A stretch of DNA of 64,000 nucleotides from Fidelibacterota bacterium (lineage in GTDB: Bacteria > Fidelibacterota > UBA8477 > JABMPR01): the NCBI GenBank assembly GCA_013202495.1, contig JABMQQ010000151.1, forward strand, positions 23,678 to 87,677, in the 5' to 3' direction. The notes beneath the pieces were generated by a model. It was not told the DNA's origin, did no database searches, and saw only the letters and a list, made by a program, of their open reading frames with translations. Positions 38,894 to 48,018 of the stretch are shown in pieces. Both the position numbers and the translations under genes were made by a program. Position 1 is the stretch's first letter. The number at the start of each line of letters is the position of its first letter.

Positions 38894-40837
38894 CTATTCC
38901 TTTATCACAGGATCCTCAAAACCCAGCCAAATATTAAAGTACTTGGACTGCTCTGGAGTCATCTCCTTCATGATCCTCAACTGATGGGTTACCTCGTCCT
39001 CTTTGTAACTAATTATATCAGAAAGGGTAATATTCATGGTATCCCTTTCGACTTCGAAGGTGATCCGCATTCCTTCAGGCAAGGGATTACCAAAATCGTC
39101 AAAGTAAGTATCTAAGTAAATACTTCGATCTACCTTATCGCCAGCTTTGAAGCCAATCTCATCTTTCTTGCTGATCTTTTTAATAGTACGTTTTCCACCT
39201 ACAGCAATATTGGTGTATTTACCCCCATTATCTTTTATGGGATGACGGGGCAAAGATACTGTTGTATCTGTTTCATATATGACTCCAACATGCTGGAGAA
39301 TCTCAGCATAGGGTAAAGCTTCACGACCCTCAATGTATTTTGTGAAAAAGTCTCTGAGATCAGGATGCACTTTGTCTGTAAATAGGTCGAAAACCATATC
39401 TTCATCCATTGGGTTGGTTGGTCCATAATCGTTGATAAGTTCATACATTACATCAATGAGACGTTTCTGCCCTTCTGTGAGGCGGATAATTTCTATATCC
39501 AGCAGCGCGCCAAGTACAGCGCCACGTTGATAAACCTGATTATAGTTTTTCTTGTAAGGTTTTTCCAGTACACCCGAGGACATCTCGGTAAAGCTCATTT
39601 TTTCATATGGGAATTTCTCTCCGCTTCGAATTTTTCGCTGCAGACGATTTACAACGAAATCCTTGGGAGTAAGCATGCCACCATTGGCCTGAATGATCAG
39701 TGACATATACTCTGTAACGCCTTCATACAACCATAAATGTTTAGATAGAACAGGATCAGTGTAGTCCCAATTGTGGATGTGCTGGGTTCTGAGATTAAGG
39801 GGGGTTAAAATGTGCATAAACTCGTGGATGGCGATATCTTCAATAATCTCAGATATGTTTTCAGTATAGCCTGATCCTGGATCAGGGAGGTAGTAAAATG
39901 ATGATTTGTTGTGCTCCAGTGCACCACCTACGGGCAGGCCATTGCGAATCAGATATATGAGACCTTTTAGTATGAGAAATCTCTGATTATCCAGGATTTT
40001 ACCCAATCCATATTCATCTGCGTAATAAATAAGATAGGCGTATTCCTCAGCTGGGAGGGTGTCAATATATGATCCAATGGCTGCCATGGATGCATCAAGA
40101 GATTTTGTAATGTCTGCTGCCCGTTCTGTATCGTCAGTTTCATGGGCAAAACCAACCATTACCTCAGTGCTATGGATATTAAAGCTTGAAGTATCAGGTT
40201 TCCCAAAGAGAATGGGGCTATCAATGAGTTCATGATAGTCCAGGGCTGATATCGACACTTCTCCAGCTGATTTAGAATCCTGTTCCAGGACGGTCATGGC
40301 ATAGAGCTGTTCTGGATAAAGGTATAGCATATCTACAGCTTGTTCCTCCTGACCAGCAAAATATCCAAATACACCACCGGCGTTGATGGCAAATACCCGG
40401 TCTTCAATAATACCGGTACCGGCCATGGGCCAGATAGTCCAGGGATTCTTGCTATCCCAGGTGGCACTAACCCAATATTTGATGGATTTGATGTTATTAG
40501 CCGGAGTGATGATGAAGGTGTTTTTACCCTTTTTTTTCACCCGGAGTGCTTGCCCATCTTGACCATATGCAGCCAGTTTATGAATGAATTTGCCATAATT
40601 GGCTTCAGAATAGGTTCCGGGAATGATCCAGGGAAAGTGATATACCAGGGTATCCTGACCAAAATCCTCACAAAACAGTTCGACCTGATATCGATGCTTC
40701 TCAATTGTGTTTAAATCAATGCGATAGTCATACCTTGGACCACCTTCAGAGGCTGATGTAACTGAGAATATCAGAGTGAAGAGAATCACTGATAAAAGAC
40801 CTGCTCTGAGTGTTGTTGTTTTCGCTATCACATTCAT
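38894..40837 (-). CDS. M61-family (glycyl aminopeptidase-like) metallopeptidase
   Basis: IAIHEFMHILTPLNLR (HExxH) with WLYEGVTEYMS Glu motif downstream; signal peptide. Confidence 0.88.
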   Translation of the reverse strand: MNVIAKTTTLRAGLLSVILFTLIFSVTSASEGGPRYDYRIDLNTIEKHRYQVELFCEDFGQDTLVYHFPWIIPGTYSEANYGKFIHKLAAYGQDGQALRVKKKGKNTFIITPANNIKSIKYWVSATWDSKNPWTIWPMAGTGIIEDRVFAINAGGVFGYFAGQEEQAVDMLYLYPEQLYAMTVLEQDSKSAGEVSISALDYHELIDSPILFGKPDTSSFNIHSTEVMVGFAHETDDTERAADITKSLDASMAAIGSYIDTLPAEEYAYLIYYADEYGLGKILDNQRFLILKGLIYLIRNGLPVGGALEHNKSSFYYLPDPGSGYTENISEIIEDIAIHEFMHILTPLNLRTQHIHNWDYTDPVLSKHLWLYEGVTEYMSLIIQANGGMLTPKDFVVNRLQRKIRSGEKFPYEKMSFTEMSSGVLEKPYKKNYNQVYQRGAVLGALLDIEIIRLTEGQKRLIDVMYELINDYGPTNPMDEDMVFDLFTDKVHPDLRDFFTKYIEGREALPYAEILQHVGVIYETDTTVSLPRHPIKDNGGKYTNIAVGGKRTIKKISKKDEIGFKAGDKVDRSIYLDTYFDDFGNPLPEGMRITFEVERDTMNITLSDIISYKEDEVTHQLRIMKEMTPEQSKYFNIWLGFEDPVIKE

Positions 40838-41104
40838 GATTTATTACCTTTCTTAGAAAACCGAAGCACATCGTATAATCAAAGATATTATTTAGGAATT
40901 TTGATTTACAATGCAAAGCATCTTTTATAATGCATTGGCCTAAAATAAACAGCAAACCAAGTAATAGAGCGAAGTTTTTTACCTCCAATGATCAGTATAT
41001 TGCCTCTTCAATCAATTACAGTTCAGCACGATTACCTATTTTTATCATGTATTGTATAGTTTATTATGGAAGTGTAAGATGAGAATAAACAGGAGTAATA
41101 TAGA

Positions 41105-41668
41105 TTGACTGATATAACAGATACCGAGAGTCCTGCCAAAATAGATCCAGGTAACCAGCAGGACATCATCCACACCCTGCGAACCGCACAGCAGCACCAG
41201 GTTACATTGAGTATGATCGCCGATCAGAAGGCCAATATCATCATCGGATTTGCCTTGATTTTCTTTTCCGTTATTCAGTCACAGATATTTTCCGCGGAAT
41301 TCATAAATGCTATCTACTTTTTCCCGATAAGCGCCCTCGCCCTGACGGTATTTATATCTTTTTTTCTGGCAATCATGGTAGTTTTGCCACGTTTTAAGCG
41401 TGGTCATGTCTATACCCAACCCTCCCAAATGCCCAATCCTTTGTTTTTTGGATTTTTTGCCTCCTTTACTCAGGCCGAGTATACAGACTATATGATTGAA
41501 ACTGTTAACAGTAATGAGGCAGCCCGTCGTTTGATGGTGCAGGATCTTTATCAAATTGGAGTGGTTCTACAAAAGAAGTATGAACTTCTCAGATTCAGCT
41601 ACTTGTCACTGGCTATTGGAGCACTTCTTTCAACTGTTGTTTTGGCCATCAAACTGTATCTTATTTGA
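41105..41668 (+). CDS. DUF5706 / Pycsar-effector-like (PycTM) membrane protein
   Basis: TAQQHQVTLSMIADQKANIIIGFALIFFSVI ... NPLFFGFFASFTQAEYTDYM ... DLYQIGVVLQKKYELLRFSYLSL; TM helices before and after; TTG start. Confidence 0.7.
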   Translation: MTDITDTESPAKIDPGNQQDIIHTLRTAQQHQVTLSMIADQKANIIIGFALIFFSVIQSQIFSAEFINAIYFFPISALALTVFISFFLAIMVVLPRFKRGHVYTQPSQMPNPLFFGFFASFTQAEYTDYMIETVNSNEAARRLMVQDLYQIGVVLQKKYELLRFSYLSLAIGALLSTVVLAIKLYLI

Positions 41669-41850
41669 TCATATCAGATTGTTCCTGATCGTTCTCTAAT
41701 CTTCCCGATCCAACGTCATCTCTGAAGGATTTTTTCTACAGATTCACGTCTCGAACCAGTTCCCTATAACCATTTGGCTGCTGTAATCATCCGACACAGC
41801 AACACCTAAGCTTCCATAATTTGTTCATCATCGTAGGGGATTTTCTGATT

Positions 41851-41932
41851 CAATATCAGGTATCCCCTTATGTCCATAATCATCTCTAGGGGTAATATGG
41901 TTCAAGCAAAAATTACAGAAGGAGATATGGAT
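41851..41932 (+). promoter_or_regulatory. Conserved pilin-locus upstream element, copy A
   Basis: TTATGTC-N18-TAATATGG-TTCAAG-N12-AAGGAG-N8-ATG; same spacing as copies B-D. Confidence 0.7.
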
Positions 41933-42385
41933 ATGAGTACCAGGACAAAACAATATTTTAGTGGGTTTTCAAACGTGGGAGCAGGATTTTCAAGAATGGT
42001 GGATGGTTTTTCTCTGGTTGAATTAGTGATAGTCATGGTCATTGTCGGTCTTTCATCTGCAATAGCAGTTCCCATTGTCTCCATAAACGATACGAAAGCG
42101 AAATTGAGTGAGGCTGATGCAGCTATGACCAGTCTTCGCACTCAATTACGGATTTATGAGGAAAAAAATGGTGAATATCCCATAGAAGCTTCTGCAGTAA
42201 ATGTTATTGGGGCTACCTGGAATAGTTTTTCCACCAGCGCACTGAATGGAAAATATTTTACTGATCGTTCCTACAAATATGAAAGTCTGGATGGTTTAAA
42301 CTTTACGTTGAGCTGTGATGGTGGTTCAGTTCTAGATTCAGATCGTGCGCTAAACCAATCCGGAGTCTTCAGCGGTGGCAACTAG
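41933..42385 (+). CDS. Type IV pilin-like / pseudopilin (prepilin N-terminal methylation motif)
   Basis: GFSLVELVIVMVIVGLSSAIAVP; start at 41933 preferred by RBS and the conserved 40-nt leader spacing. Confidence 0.88.
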   Translation: MSTRTKQYFSGFSNVGAGFSRMVDGFSLVELVIVMVIVGLSSAIAVPIVSINDTKAKLSEADAAMTSLRTQLRIYEEKNGEYPIEASAVNVIGATWNSFSTSALNGKYFTDRSYKYESLDGLNFTLSCDGGSVLDSDRALNQSGVFSGGN

Positions 42386-42399
42386 TCAGACCAATACAC

Positions 42400-42831
42400 A
42401 TGCAGCGGAGCATAAATAATCACGGGTATACCCTAGTTGAAGTCATGATCGCTGCCACGCTCCTCGCAATCATTGTTTTAGGAACTTCACAATATTTTGT
42501 CCTCAGTCGCTGGGAAATCGAAAAAGGTATCAGGTCTCAACTGGCCTGGGCCAATATGGCCTCCCGCATGGAAAAAGCGATTGACCTCGGTTTTACCTCT
42601 CTTCAAGATAGTCTTCCAGAATCATCGGTATCTCTGACCCTTAGTGGGATCGAGGGATACCGATCCACTATTATTACAGCCATTGATGATAGTTCAGATG
42701 CTTTGGCCCCAGCTGATACCGCCACTCCAGATATGATAAAAGTGGTTGTTAATTTTGCCTGGTTTTCTCCAGAAAACATCAGTGATAGTCTGGTCTGTGT
42801 TTTTTCAAATGAAAGAACCTGGAAATACTAA
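42400..42831 (+). CDS. Prepilin-like protein (minor pseudopilin)
   Basis: NNHGYTLVEVMIAATLLAIIVLGTSQYF. Confidence 0.85.
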   Translation: MQRSINNHGYTLVEVMIAATLLAIIVLGTSQYFVLSRWEIEKGIRSQLAWANMASRMEKAIDLGFTSLQDSLPESSVSLTLSGIEGYRSTIITAIDDSSDALAPADTATPDMIKVVVNFAWFSPENISDSLVCVFSNERTWKY

Positions 42832-43170
42832 TTGCCAAAGTAATCGAAACCTTCTTAATTCGGGCTTATGGTATTTTCCTCACAGGTAGATACCATATTA
42901 AAGATGGAAAACGATTTTCTCCTTTATAGATGCTCATTCAACCCAGCCCCCAACCCCTTTAATCCAAAACTAAACTCTAATCCTTTGTCAAGAATGATTT
43001 TTTGCCTCTTCAATACTTCCCTGTATGAATCGGTGGAAATCACCCAATCTACATCAGAGCCATTCAATAAATGGGGGATTTCCCCCTCATTCAACATCAA
43101 GAATATTCAAAATATGGGGGAAACCCACCGATATTTTAATAATTATCCATAAACGGGGGAAATCCCCCAT

Positions 43171-43252
43171 CAATATCAGGTCTCCCCTCATATCCAAAAA
43201 GCTCTCCGTACGTAACATAGTCCAAGACGCAACCGCATAAGGAGAGTGTATA
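43171..43252 (+). promoter_or_regulatory. Conserved pilin-locus upstream element, copy B
   Basis: TCATATC-N18-TAACATAG-TCCAAG-N12-AAGGAG-N8-ATG. Confidence 0.75.
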
Positions 43253-44242
43253 ATGTTAGTAGCAGTATTAATGGTTTTCGTAATTTTCTCATTCACAGGG
43301 GTGGCTGTATTGAATGTTTCATATCTTTCAAGCACTACTTCAGCCGAGACTGCAAACAATATCAAATTACAATATGCAATGGAATCTTCAATCAACGAAT
43401 CCCTGTGGCGTATTAACAATGGTCCTGATAGTCTCATTAACATAAATACTGATGGCATTACAACTGAATTTGATCCAGTACTGAACACCCTCTGTGTAAA
43501 AGTTGACAAATTTCAAATGGAATCTGAAATACTCCTGAATCTATCGGAAGATACCCATTTCGATCGAGCCCTTGCCTCTGATGAAACCATCGAAACAAAC
43601 GGAACAGCAGCGGATATGGATGAAGAAAATCGCAGCCGCAACTTCACCTTTATGCCCGAAGTTGATCTAGACTACTTTACCGATAATGCTGTCGCTGTCC
43701 ACAGCAATTGGTTTAAAAGGTGGGATGGAGATAGTGAACATGAAGATGATGAGGCTTTTGCAGAAGGAATCCATATTTTTACTGGTTCATTTATAGAGTT
43801 AAGAGATATGGAACTGAATAATTGCACACTGGTATTCACTGGACGATTCGTGATCTTCTCAAATAGTAATCACATCAATGCGCCTGTGCCAGCTGACAGT
43901 GCTGATGCACTACCGGCCCTCGTTTTTACCAATCCCAATAACTATTTTTTAGTGTCTGCTGAGGGTTCTCAATATGAGAAACAAGATGTTATTAATGGGG
44001 CTATCTATACCGCTGGGACTATTATTTTGAAAAAAGGTGAGCTAAGTGGACCCATTGTGGGAAAAACCATTTCTTTAGAAGATGGTGCAAGCTATTCAAA
44101 TGATATCAAGTTCAGAGATACAGAGCACCCCTGGTTTTATCGTTGGACTGCTGGTTTCAAACAGAAGAACCATTATGACTGGCCCAAGCAAATTGGTCGT
44201 TGGAGAACTACTAAATGGGGCAAAAAACATATCACAGCCTAA
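43253..44242 (+). CDS. PilX-like minor pilin/surface protein, tandem paralog 1
   Basis: N-terminal hydrophobic helix MLVAVLMVFVIFSFTGVAVLNVSYLSS then QYAMESSINESLWRINNGPDS; C-terminus DWPKQIGRWRTTKWGKK. Confidence 0.75.
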   Translation: MLVAVLMVFVIFSFTGVAVLNVSYLSSTTSAETANNIKLQYAMESSINESLWRINNGPDSLININTDGITTEFDPVLNTLCVKVDKFQMESEILLNLSEDTHFDRALASDETIETNGTAADMDEENRSRNFTFMPEVDLDYFTDNAVAVHSNWFKRWDGDSEHEDDEAFAEGIHIFTGSFIELRDMELNNCTLVFTGRFVIFSNSNHINAPVPADSADALPALVFTNPNNYFLVSAEGSQYEKQDVINGAIYTAGTIILKKGELSGPIVGKTISLEDGASYSNDIKFRDTEHPWFYRWTAGFKQKNHYDWPKQIGRWRTTKWGKKHITA

Positions 44243-44271
44243 GCCTCTTCACATATTTGCATAGGAAAAAG

Positions 44272-44297
44272 ATCCTCCTTCCAGGGGGATTTTTTTT
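44272..44297 (+). terminator. Intrinsic terminator after paralog 1
   Basis: ATCCTCC-loop-GGGGGAT followed by T run. Confidence 0.7.
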
Positions 44298-44394
44298 GTT
44301 CACAATCACTCAAATCAATTTCTTCTGATGATTATCCCCCTAAAAAAAGGATCTATAGGAAAAGTGAAAAAAGGTATTTCCTCTAATTGTTTTA

Positions 44395-44468
44395 GGAATC
44401 CCCTCATATCAAAAAAGTAGCTCCTGCGTAACATAGTCCAAGCAGCAACCGCAAAAGGAGTTTGCACC
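44395..44468 (+). promoter_or_regulatory. Conserved pilin-locus upstream element, copy C
   Basis: TCATATC-N18-TAACATAG-TCCAAG-N12-AAGGAG-N8-ATG. Confidence 0.75.
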
Positions 44469-45458
44469 ATGTTAGTAGCCGTCCTCATGATATTCGTAGT
44501 CTTTTCCTTTACCGGTGTTGCAGTGCTCAATGTAGCGTACGTTTCAACTGCCAGCTCAGCTGAGACTGTTAACAATATCAAATTACAGTACGCTATGGAA
44601 TCTTCAATCAACGAATCCTTATGGCGTATCAACAATGGTCCTGATAGTCTCGTCAATATTGAAGCGAATGGGATAGCCACTGATTTTAATCCTGTTTTGA
44701 ATGTGCTAAGCGTTAAAGTTGAAAAATTCAATATGGAGACAGAGATTTTACTAGATCTGTCTGAGGATACTCACTTTGATCGAGCACTTGCTTCTGATAA
44801 AACCATCAATACCAATGGATATGATTCAGAAATTGACGAAGAGAATCGCAGCCGTTTTTTCACCTTCATACCTGAAGTAGACCTCGATTATTTCATGGAC
44901 AGTGCTGTTGCTATCCATACCGAGAGTTTTCATAGATGGGATGGTGGCGGTAAACATAGAGATGACGACGACTTTGAAGATGGTATTCATATTTTCACCG
45001 GTTCATTTATTGAGTTCAAAAAAATGCATCTTTACAATCACACCCTGGTTTTTACCGGTCGATATATACTTTTTACTGAGGATAACCACATTACCGCACC
45101 CCTCCCTCAAGACACTTTATATGCATTACCTGCTCTAGTATTCAGCAATCCAGAAAATTATTTCGAAATTGAAGCCGAAGGTAAACATTATAGAAAAGAA
45201 GATATTATCCTTGGTGCTATCTACACTGCTGGTACCATTATTTTGAAAAAAGGTGAAATCAGCGGTCCCATCGTTGGAAACACCATTTCAATGGAACATG
45301 GTGAAGAATATGAAAACTTTATCGATTTCAAAGATACAGAGTTCCCACAGTACTATCGCTGGCATAAAGGTTTTAAAGGCAAGAAGCATTATGATTGGCC
45401 CAAGCAAATCGGTCGTTGGAAAACTGCTAAGTGGGGGAAAAAAAATATCGAAGCCTAA
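44469..45458 (+). CDS. PilX-like minor pilin/surface protein, tandem paralog 2
   Basis: Same length (329 aa) and near-collinear with paralog 1; shares KLQYAMESSINESLWRINNGPDSL and YDWPKQIGRWKTAKWGKK. Confidence 0.75.
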   Translation: MLVAVLMIFVVFSFTGVAVLNVAYVSTASSAETVNNIKLQYAMESSINESLWRINNGPDSLVNIEANGIATDFNPVLNVLSVKVEKFNMETEILLDLSEDTHFDRALASDKTINTNGYDSEIDEENRSRFFTFIPEVDLDYFMDSAVAIHTESFHRWDGGGKHRDDDDFEDGIHIFTGSFIEFKKMHLYNHTLVFTGRYILFTEDNHITAPLPQDTLYALPALVFSNPENYFEIEAEGKHYRKEDIILGAIYTAGTIILKKGEISGPIVGNTISMEHGEEYENFIDFKDTEFPQYYRWHKGFKGKKHYDWPKQIGRWKTAKWGKKNIEA

Positions 45459-45487
45459 ACTGCATTCCATATTTGCATAGGAAAAAG

Positions 45488-45513
45488 ATCCTCCTTATTG
45501 GGGGATTTTTTTT
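45488..45513 (+). terminator. Intrinsic terminator after paralog 2
   Basis: ATCCTCC-loop-GGGGGAT followed by T8; same as after paralog 1. Confidence 0.7.
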
Positions 45514-45569
45514 GGCTCAAAAAGAACTCTCTGCGAATCAGAATACTAAAGAAGGGCTATCTCCCCCCC

Positions 45570-45649
45570 ATATCAGGTATCTCCTCATATCAAAAAACTT
45601 CTCATTAGCTAAAATAGTCCAAGGCCAGAATGTATGAGGAGAATACAAC
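45570..45649 (+). promoter_or_regulatory. Conserved pilin-locus upstream element, copy D
   Basis: TCATATC-N18-TAAAATAG-TCCAAG-N12-GAGGAG-N8-ATG. Confidence 0.75.
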
Positions 45650-46576
45650 ATGCTCGTCGCCGTACTAATGCTTTTCTTAGTTTTTTCATTTACAAGTGTA
45701 GCTGACTTGAGTGTTTCCCTTGCATCAAATTCAGGGTCAATAGAATCCGTGCGAAACATAAAGCAACAGTATGCAATGGAATCCAGCATCAATGAAGCCT
45801 TGTGGCGTATCAATTCAGGCGCAGATGAGCTTGTCAATCTGAGTGCTGGTGGAGTGACTATAGCCTGGGATTCTGAAAATTATCATCTCTCAGTTGGTAC
45901 CGAGAATAGTCAGACCGAATCTGAAATTCTGCTGGATCTAACCGAGAGCACACCATTTTCAAGCGCCATCGCCTCAAGGACACCCATCCAGACAAATGGC
46001 TATTTTGCCGATGTTGAAGAGGATCATCCTGTTCAACAGGTTGACCTGATTCCCACGGTTGAACCGGCATACTTTATAATAAATCGAGCCGTTATACATC
46101 GGGGTGATCAAACAGCCTGGTCAAAAAAAGACCTTCAGATCGAAGGGATCCATATCTTTCTCGGTAACAACCTGGAAATCAGCGATCTAGACCTGGAAAA
46201 CAGCACCCTTCTCTTTCTGGGAGATGACATAACTTTTAGAGGGAGCAACACCATTAAGGCACCTGCACCTGTCGACTCTTTACCTGCAGCACCGGCAGTG
46301 GTGTTTATGAATCCGCATACAACATTTACCCTCAGGTATGGGACCCATATCGAGGGGGCTGTTTTCTGTGCTGGTCACCTGGATATTGAGAATGCTACGC
46401 TCACAGGTCCAGTCGTTGCCAACTCTGTCACCCTAACGGGTAATGTGGATTTCAAAGATGACCTTCATCCCAACTATTACCGATGGAACATGGGCTTTGC
46501 GAACCAGCATGACTATGATTGGCCAAAGCATGTGGGGCGCTGGAGATCAGTTAAATGGAATAAGGCTATATCCTAA
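45650..46576 (+). CDS. PilX-like minor pilin/surface protein, tandem paralog 3 (more divergent)
   Basis: MLVAVLMLFLVFSFTSVADLSVSLAS...QQYAMESSINEALWRINSGADELVN...YDWPKHVGRWRSVKWNK. Confidence 0.75.
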   Translation: MLVAVLMLFLVFSFTSVADLSVSLASNSGSIESVRNIKQQYAMESSINEALWRINSGADELVNLSAGGVTIAWDSENYHLSVGTENSQTESEILLDLTESTPFSSAIASRTPIQTNGYFADVEEDHPVQQVDLIPTVEPAYFIINRAVIHRGDQTAWSKKDLQIEGIHIFLGNNLEISDLDLENSTLLFLGDDITFRGSNTIKAPAPVDSLPAAPAVVFMNPHTTFTLRYGTHIEGAVFCAGHLDIENATLTGPVVANSVTLTGNVDFKDDLHPNYYRWNMGFANQHDYDWPKHVGRWRSVKWNKAIS

Positions 46577-46627
46577 GTAACTACTCCAATAGATCTCAAA
46601 GCTAACCTCAATTCTTCCTCATTAATA

Positions 46628-47857
46628 TTATTTGATTTGGTTCACCAGGTTGGAACTATTTACATGATAGGTTGAAAACCAATCCATCATCGCCAAAATG
46701 GCGGGCAAACCGGCTGTTGCATGATTCGCATCAGGGATACCCACCAACTCAACCACACCAGGTCCATTTTCGCTAAGGTTCGCAACGGTAGCTACGGCAA
46801 TAGTATAGGGTACGGTTGAATCTGCCATCCCATGGTAAAAACGGGTTGGCGTAACCGGTCCCCAATCCAGGAGGTTATTTTCCTCAAAAACAGAGGAGTA
46901 TTCAATCTCAGTTCCATTATTAAAGCTCTCAAGAAAACCAGAACTTATCAATTCTGAGATCGATTGGGGTAATTGGTTGTTGATCTCATAAAAATCATAT
47001 TCACCGTTATAAAAATCAGCTATCTGCAGATCATAGGGTGAATCAAACACCACCGATAGATTGTCCAACTCATATATTTCTTCATAGGCAACAAACATAA
47101 ACCCAATATATGCTGGCCAATGGTAACTATCACTTCTCATAATATGTCTGGCAGTACCAGACAAATCATATGGTCCCGCCATAGGAGCAATTGCTGTGAG
47201 AGAAAATTCATCACTCAATTCTGATTCAATTTTCTTCTGTACCGCTAACGTGGCATAGCCACCTTCAGAATATCCAGTTAAATAGAGTTGGTCCTGCAAC
47301 TCTATACCTTGATCAAGACAATAAGTCTTTACCGCCCTGATCAGATCAATGACAGAGTTAGCCAGAGATTCAGCATGCATGTAGGGGTGTATATCATGGG
47401 ACTCACCGAACCCTGCATAGTCGGGGACAAGGGTGACATATCCCTGTGAGGCTGTAAAAAGAGCAGTCATTCCTGCCGAGGAATTCAGTGGGTTCTCTGA
47501 TGCTACATCAGTTCGTTTGGTTACAGTGCCATGCTGGATACTCAGGAGCGGGTGGTTTTGATTGTCAACGGGATAGATGAGGGCCCCTGACAACTCTTTG
47601 AGCTTCTGGTTGTGATCTGGTGACAAGTAGGTAATTTTTTTAGCCTGGATCGAGTATGGAATTGATCCAATTTCAGCGAGACCCATATTTTGCAATACCT
47701 GAGAAGCTTCCTCCGGGCTGTACTGGTGAATCTGAGTAACACTGACAATATCTCCTGCGAATCTCTCAAGTGACTTTGAGTCAGGTTCATCGCAGGCAAT
47801 GAAAATGATGGTAAAAATGAATGCCGTAAAAATCTTGATTGGTTCAAGGTGTTTCAT
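46628..47857 (-). CDS. Alpha/beta-hydrolase lipoprotein (secretory lipase-like)
   Basis: Lipobox IIFIACDEP; LTGYSEGGYATLAV nucleophile elbow; FYHGMADSTVPY and PDANHATAGL motifs. Confidence 0.82.
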   Translation of the reverse strand: MKHLEPIKIFTAFIFTIIFIACDEPDSKSLERFAGDIVSVTQIHQYSPEEASQVLQNMGLAEIGSIPYSIQAKKITYLSPDHNQKLKELSGALIYPVDNQNHPLLSIQHGTVTKRTDVASENPLNSSAGMTALFTASQGYVTLVPDYAGFGESHDIHPYMHAESLANSVIDLIRAVKTYCLDQGIELQDQLYLTGYSEGGYATLAVQKKIESELSDEFSLTAIAPMAGPYDLSGTARHIMRSDSYHWPAYIGFMFVAYEEIYELDNLSVVFDSPYDLQIADFYNGEYDFYEINNQLPQSISELISSGFLESFNNGTEIEYSSVFEENNLLDWGPVTPTRFYHGMADSTVPYTIAVATVANLSENGPGVVELVGIPDANHATAGLPAILAMMDWFSTYHVNSSNLVNQIK

Positions 47858-48018
47858 AATACTCCCTCCTTCAGATTGATGCGGCGAAGCGAGGTAAATA
47901 TACAATTCTCCATGTCACGGAGATTCACGCTATTCTTTTAGTGGATGTTTATCAGGTTGAGTGGCACTTTTACTGTAAAAAGCATGAGAAGAAGGTATTT
48001 CTCAGGAAGGTTGATTTC

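Noticed and set aside
42868-43152. 94-aa ORF containing NPAPNPFNPK, reminiscent of NPFNP sorting-domain motifs
   Set aside because: Only a short chance-like string in an intergenic repeat-rich region; no surrounding sorting-domain sequence.
41851-45649. GEMM-I (c-di-GMP-I) riboswitch as identity of the four conserved leaders
   Set aside because: Considered because c-di-GMP genes are in the window, but the leaders are too short and lack the recognisable GEMM core; kept as an unnamed element.
41105-46576. Complete Pycsar defence operon
   Set aside because: Only the DUF5706 effector-like protein is present; neighbours are pilin-like and an M61 peptidase, with no cyclase.
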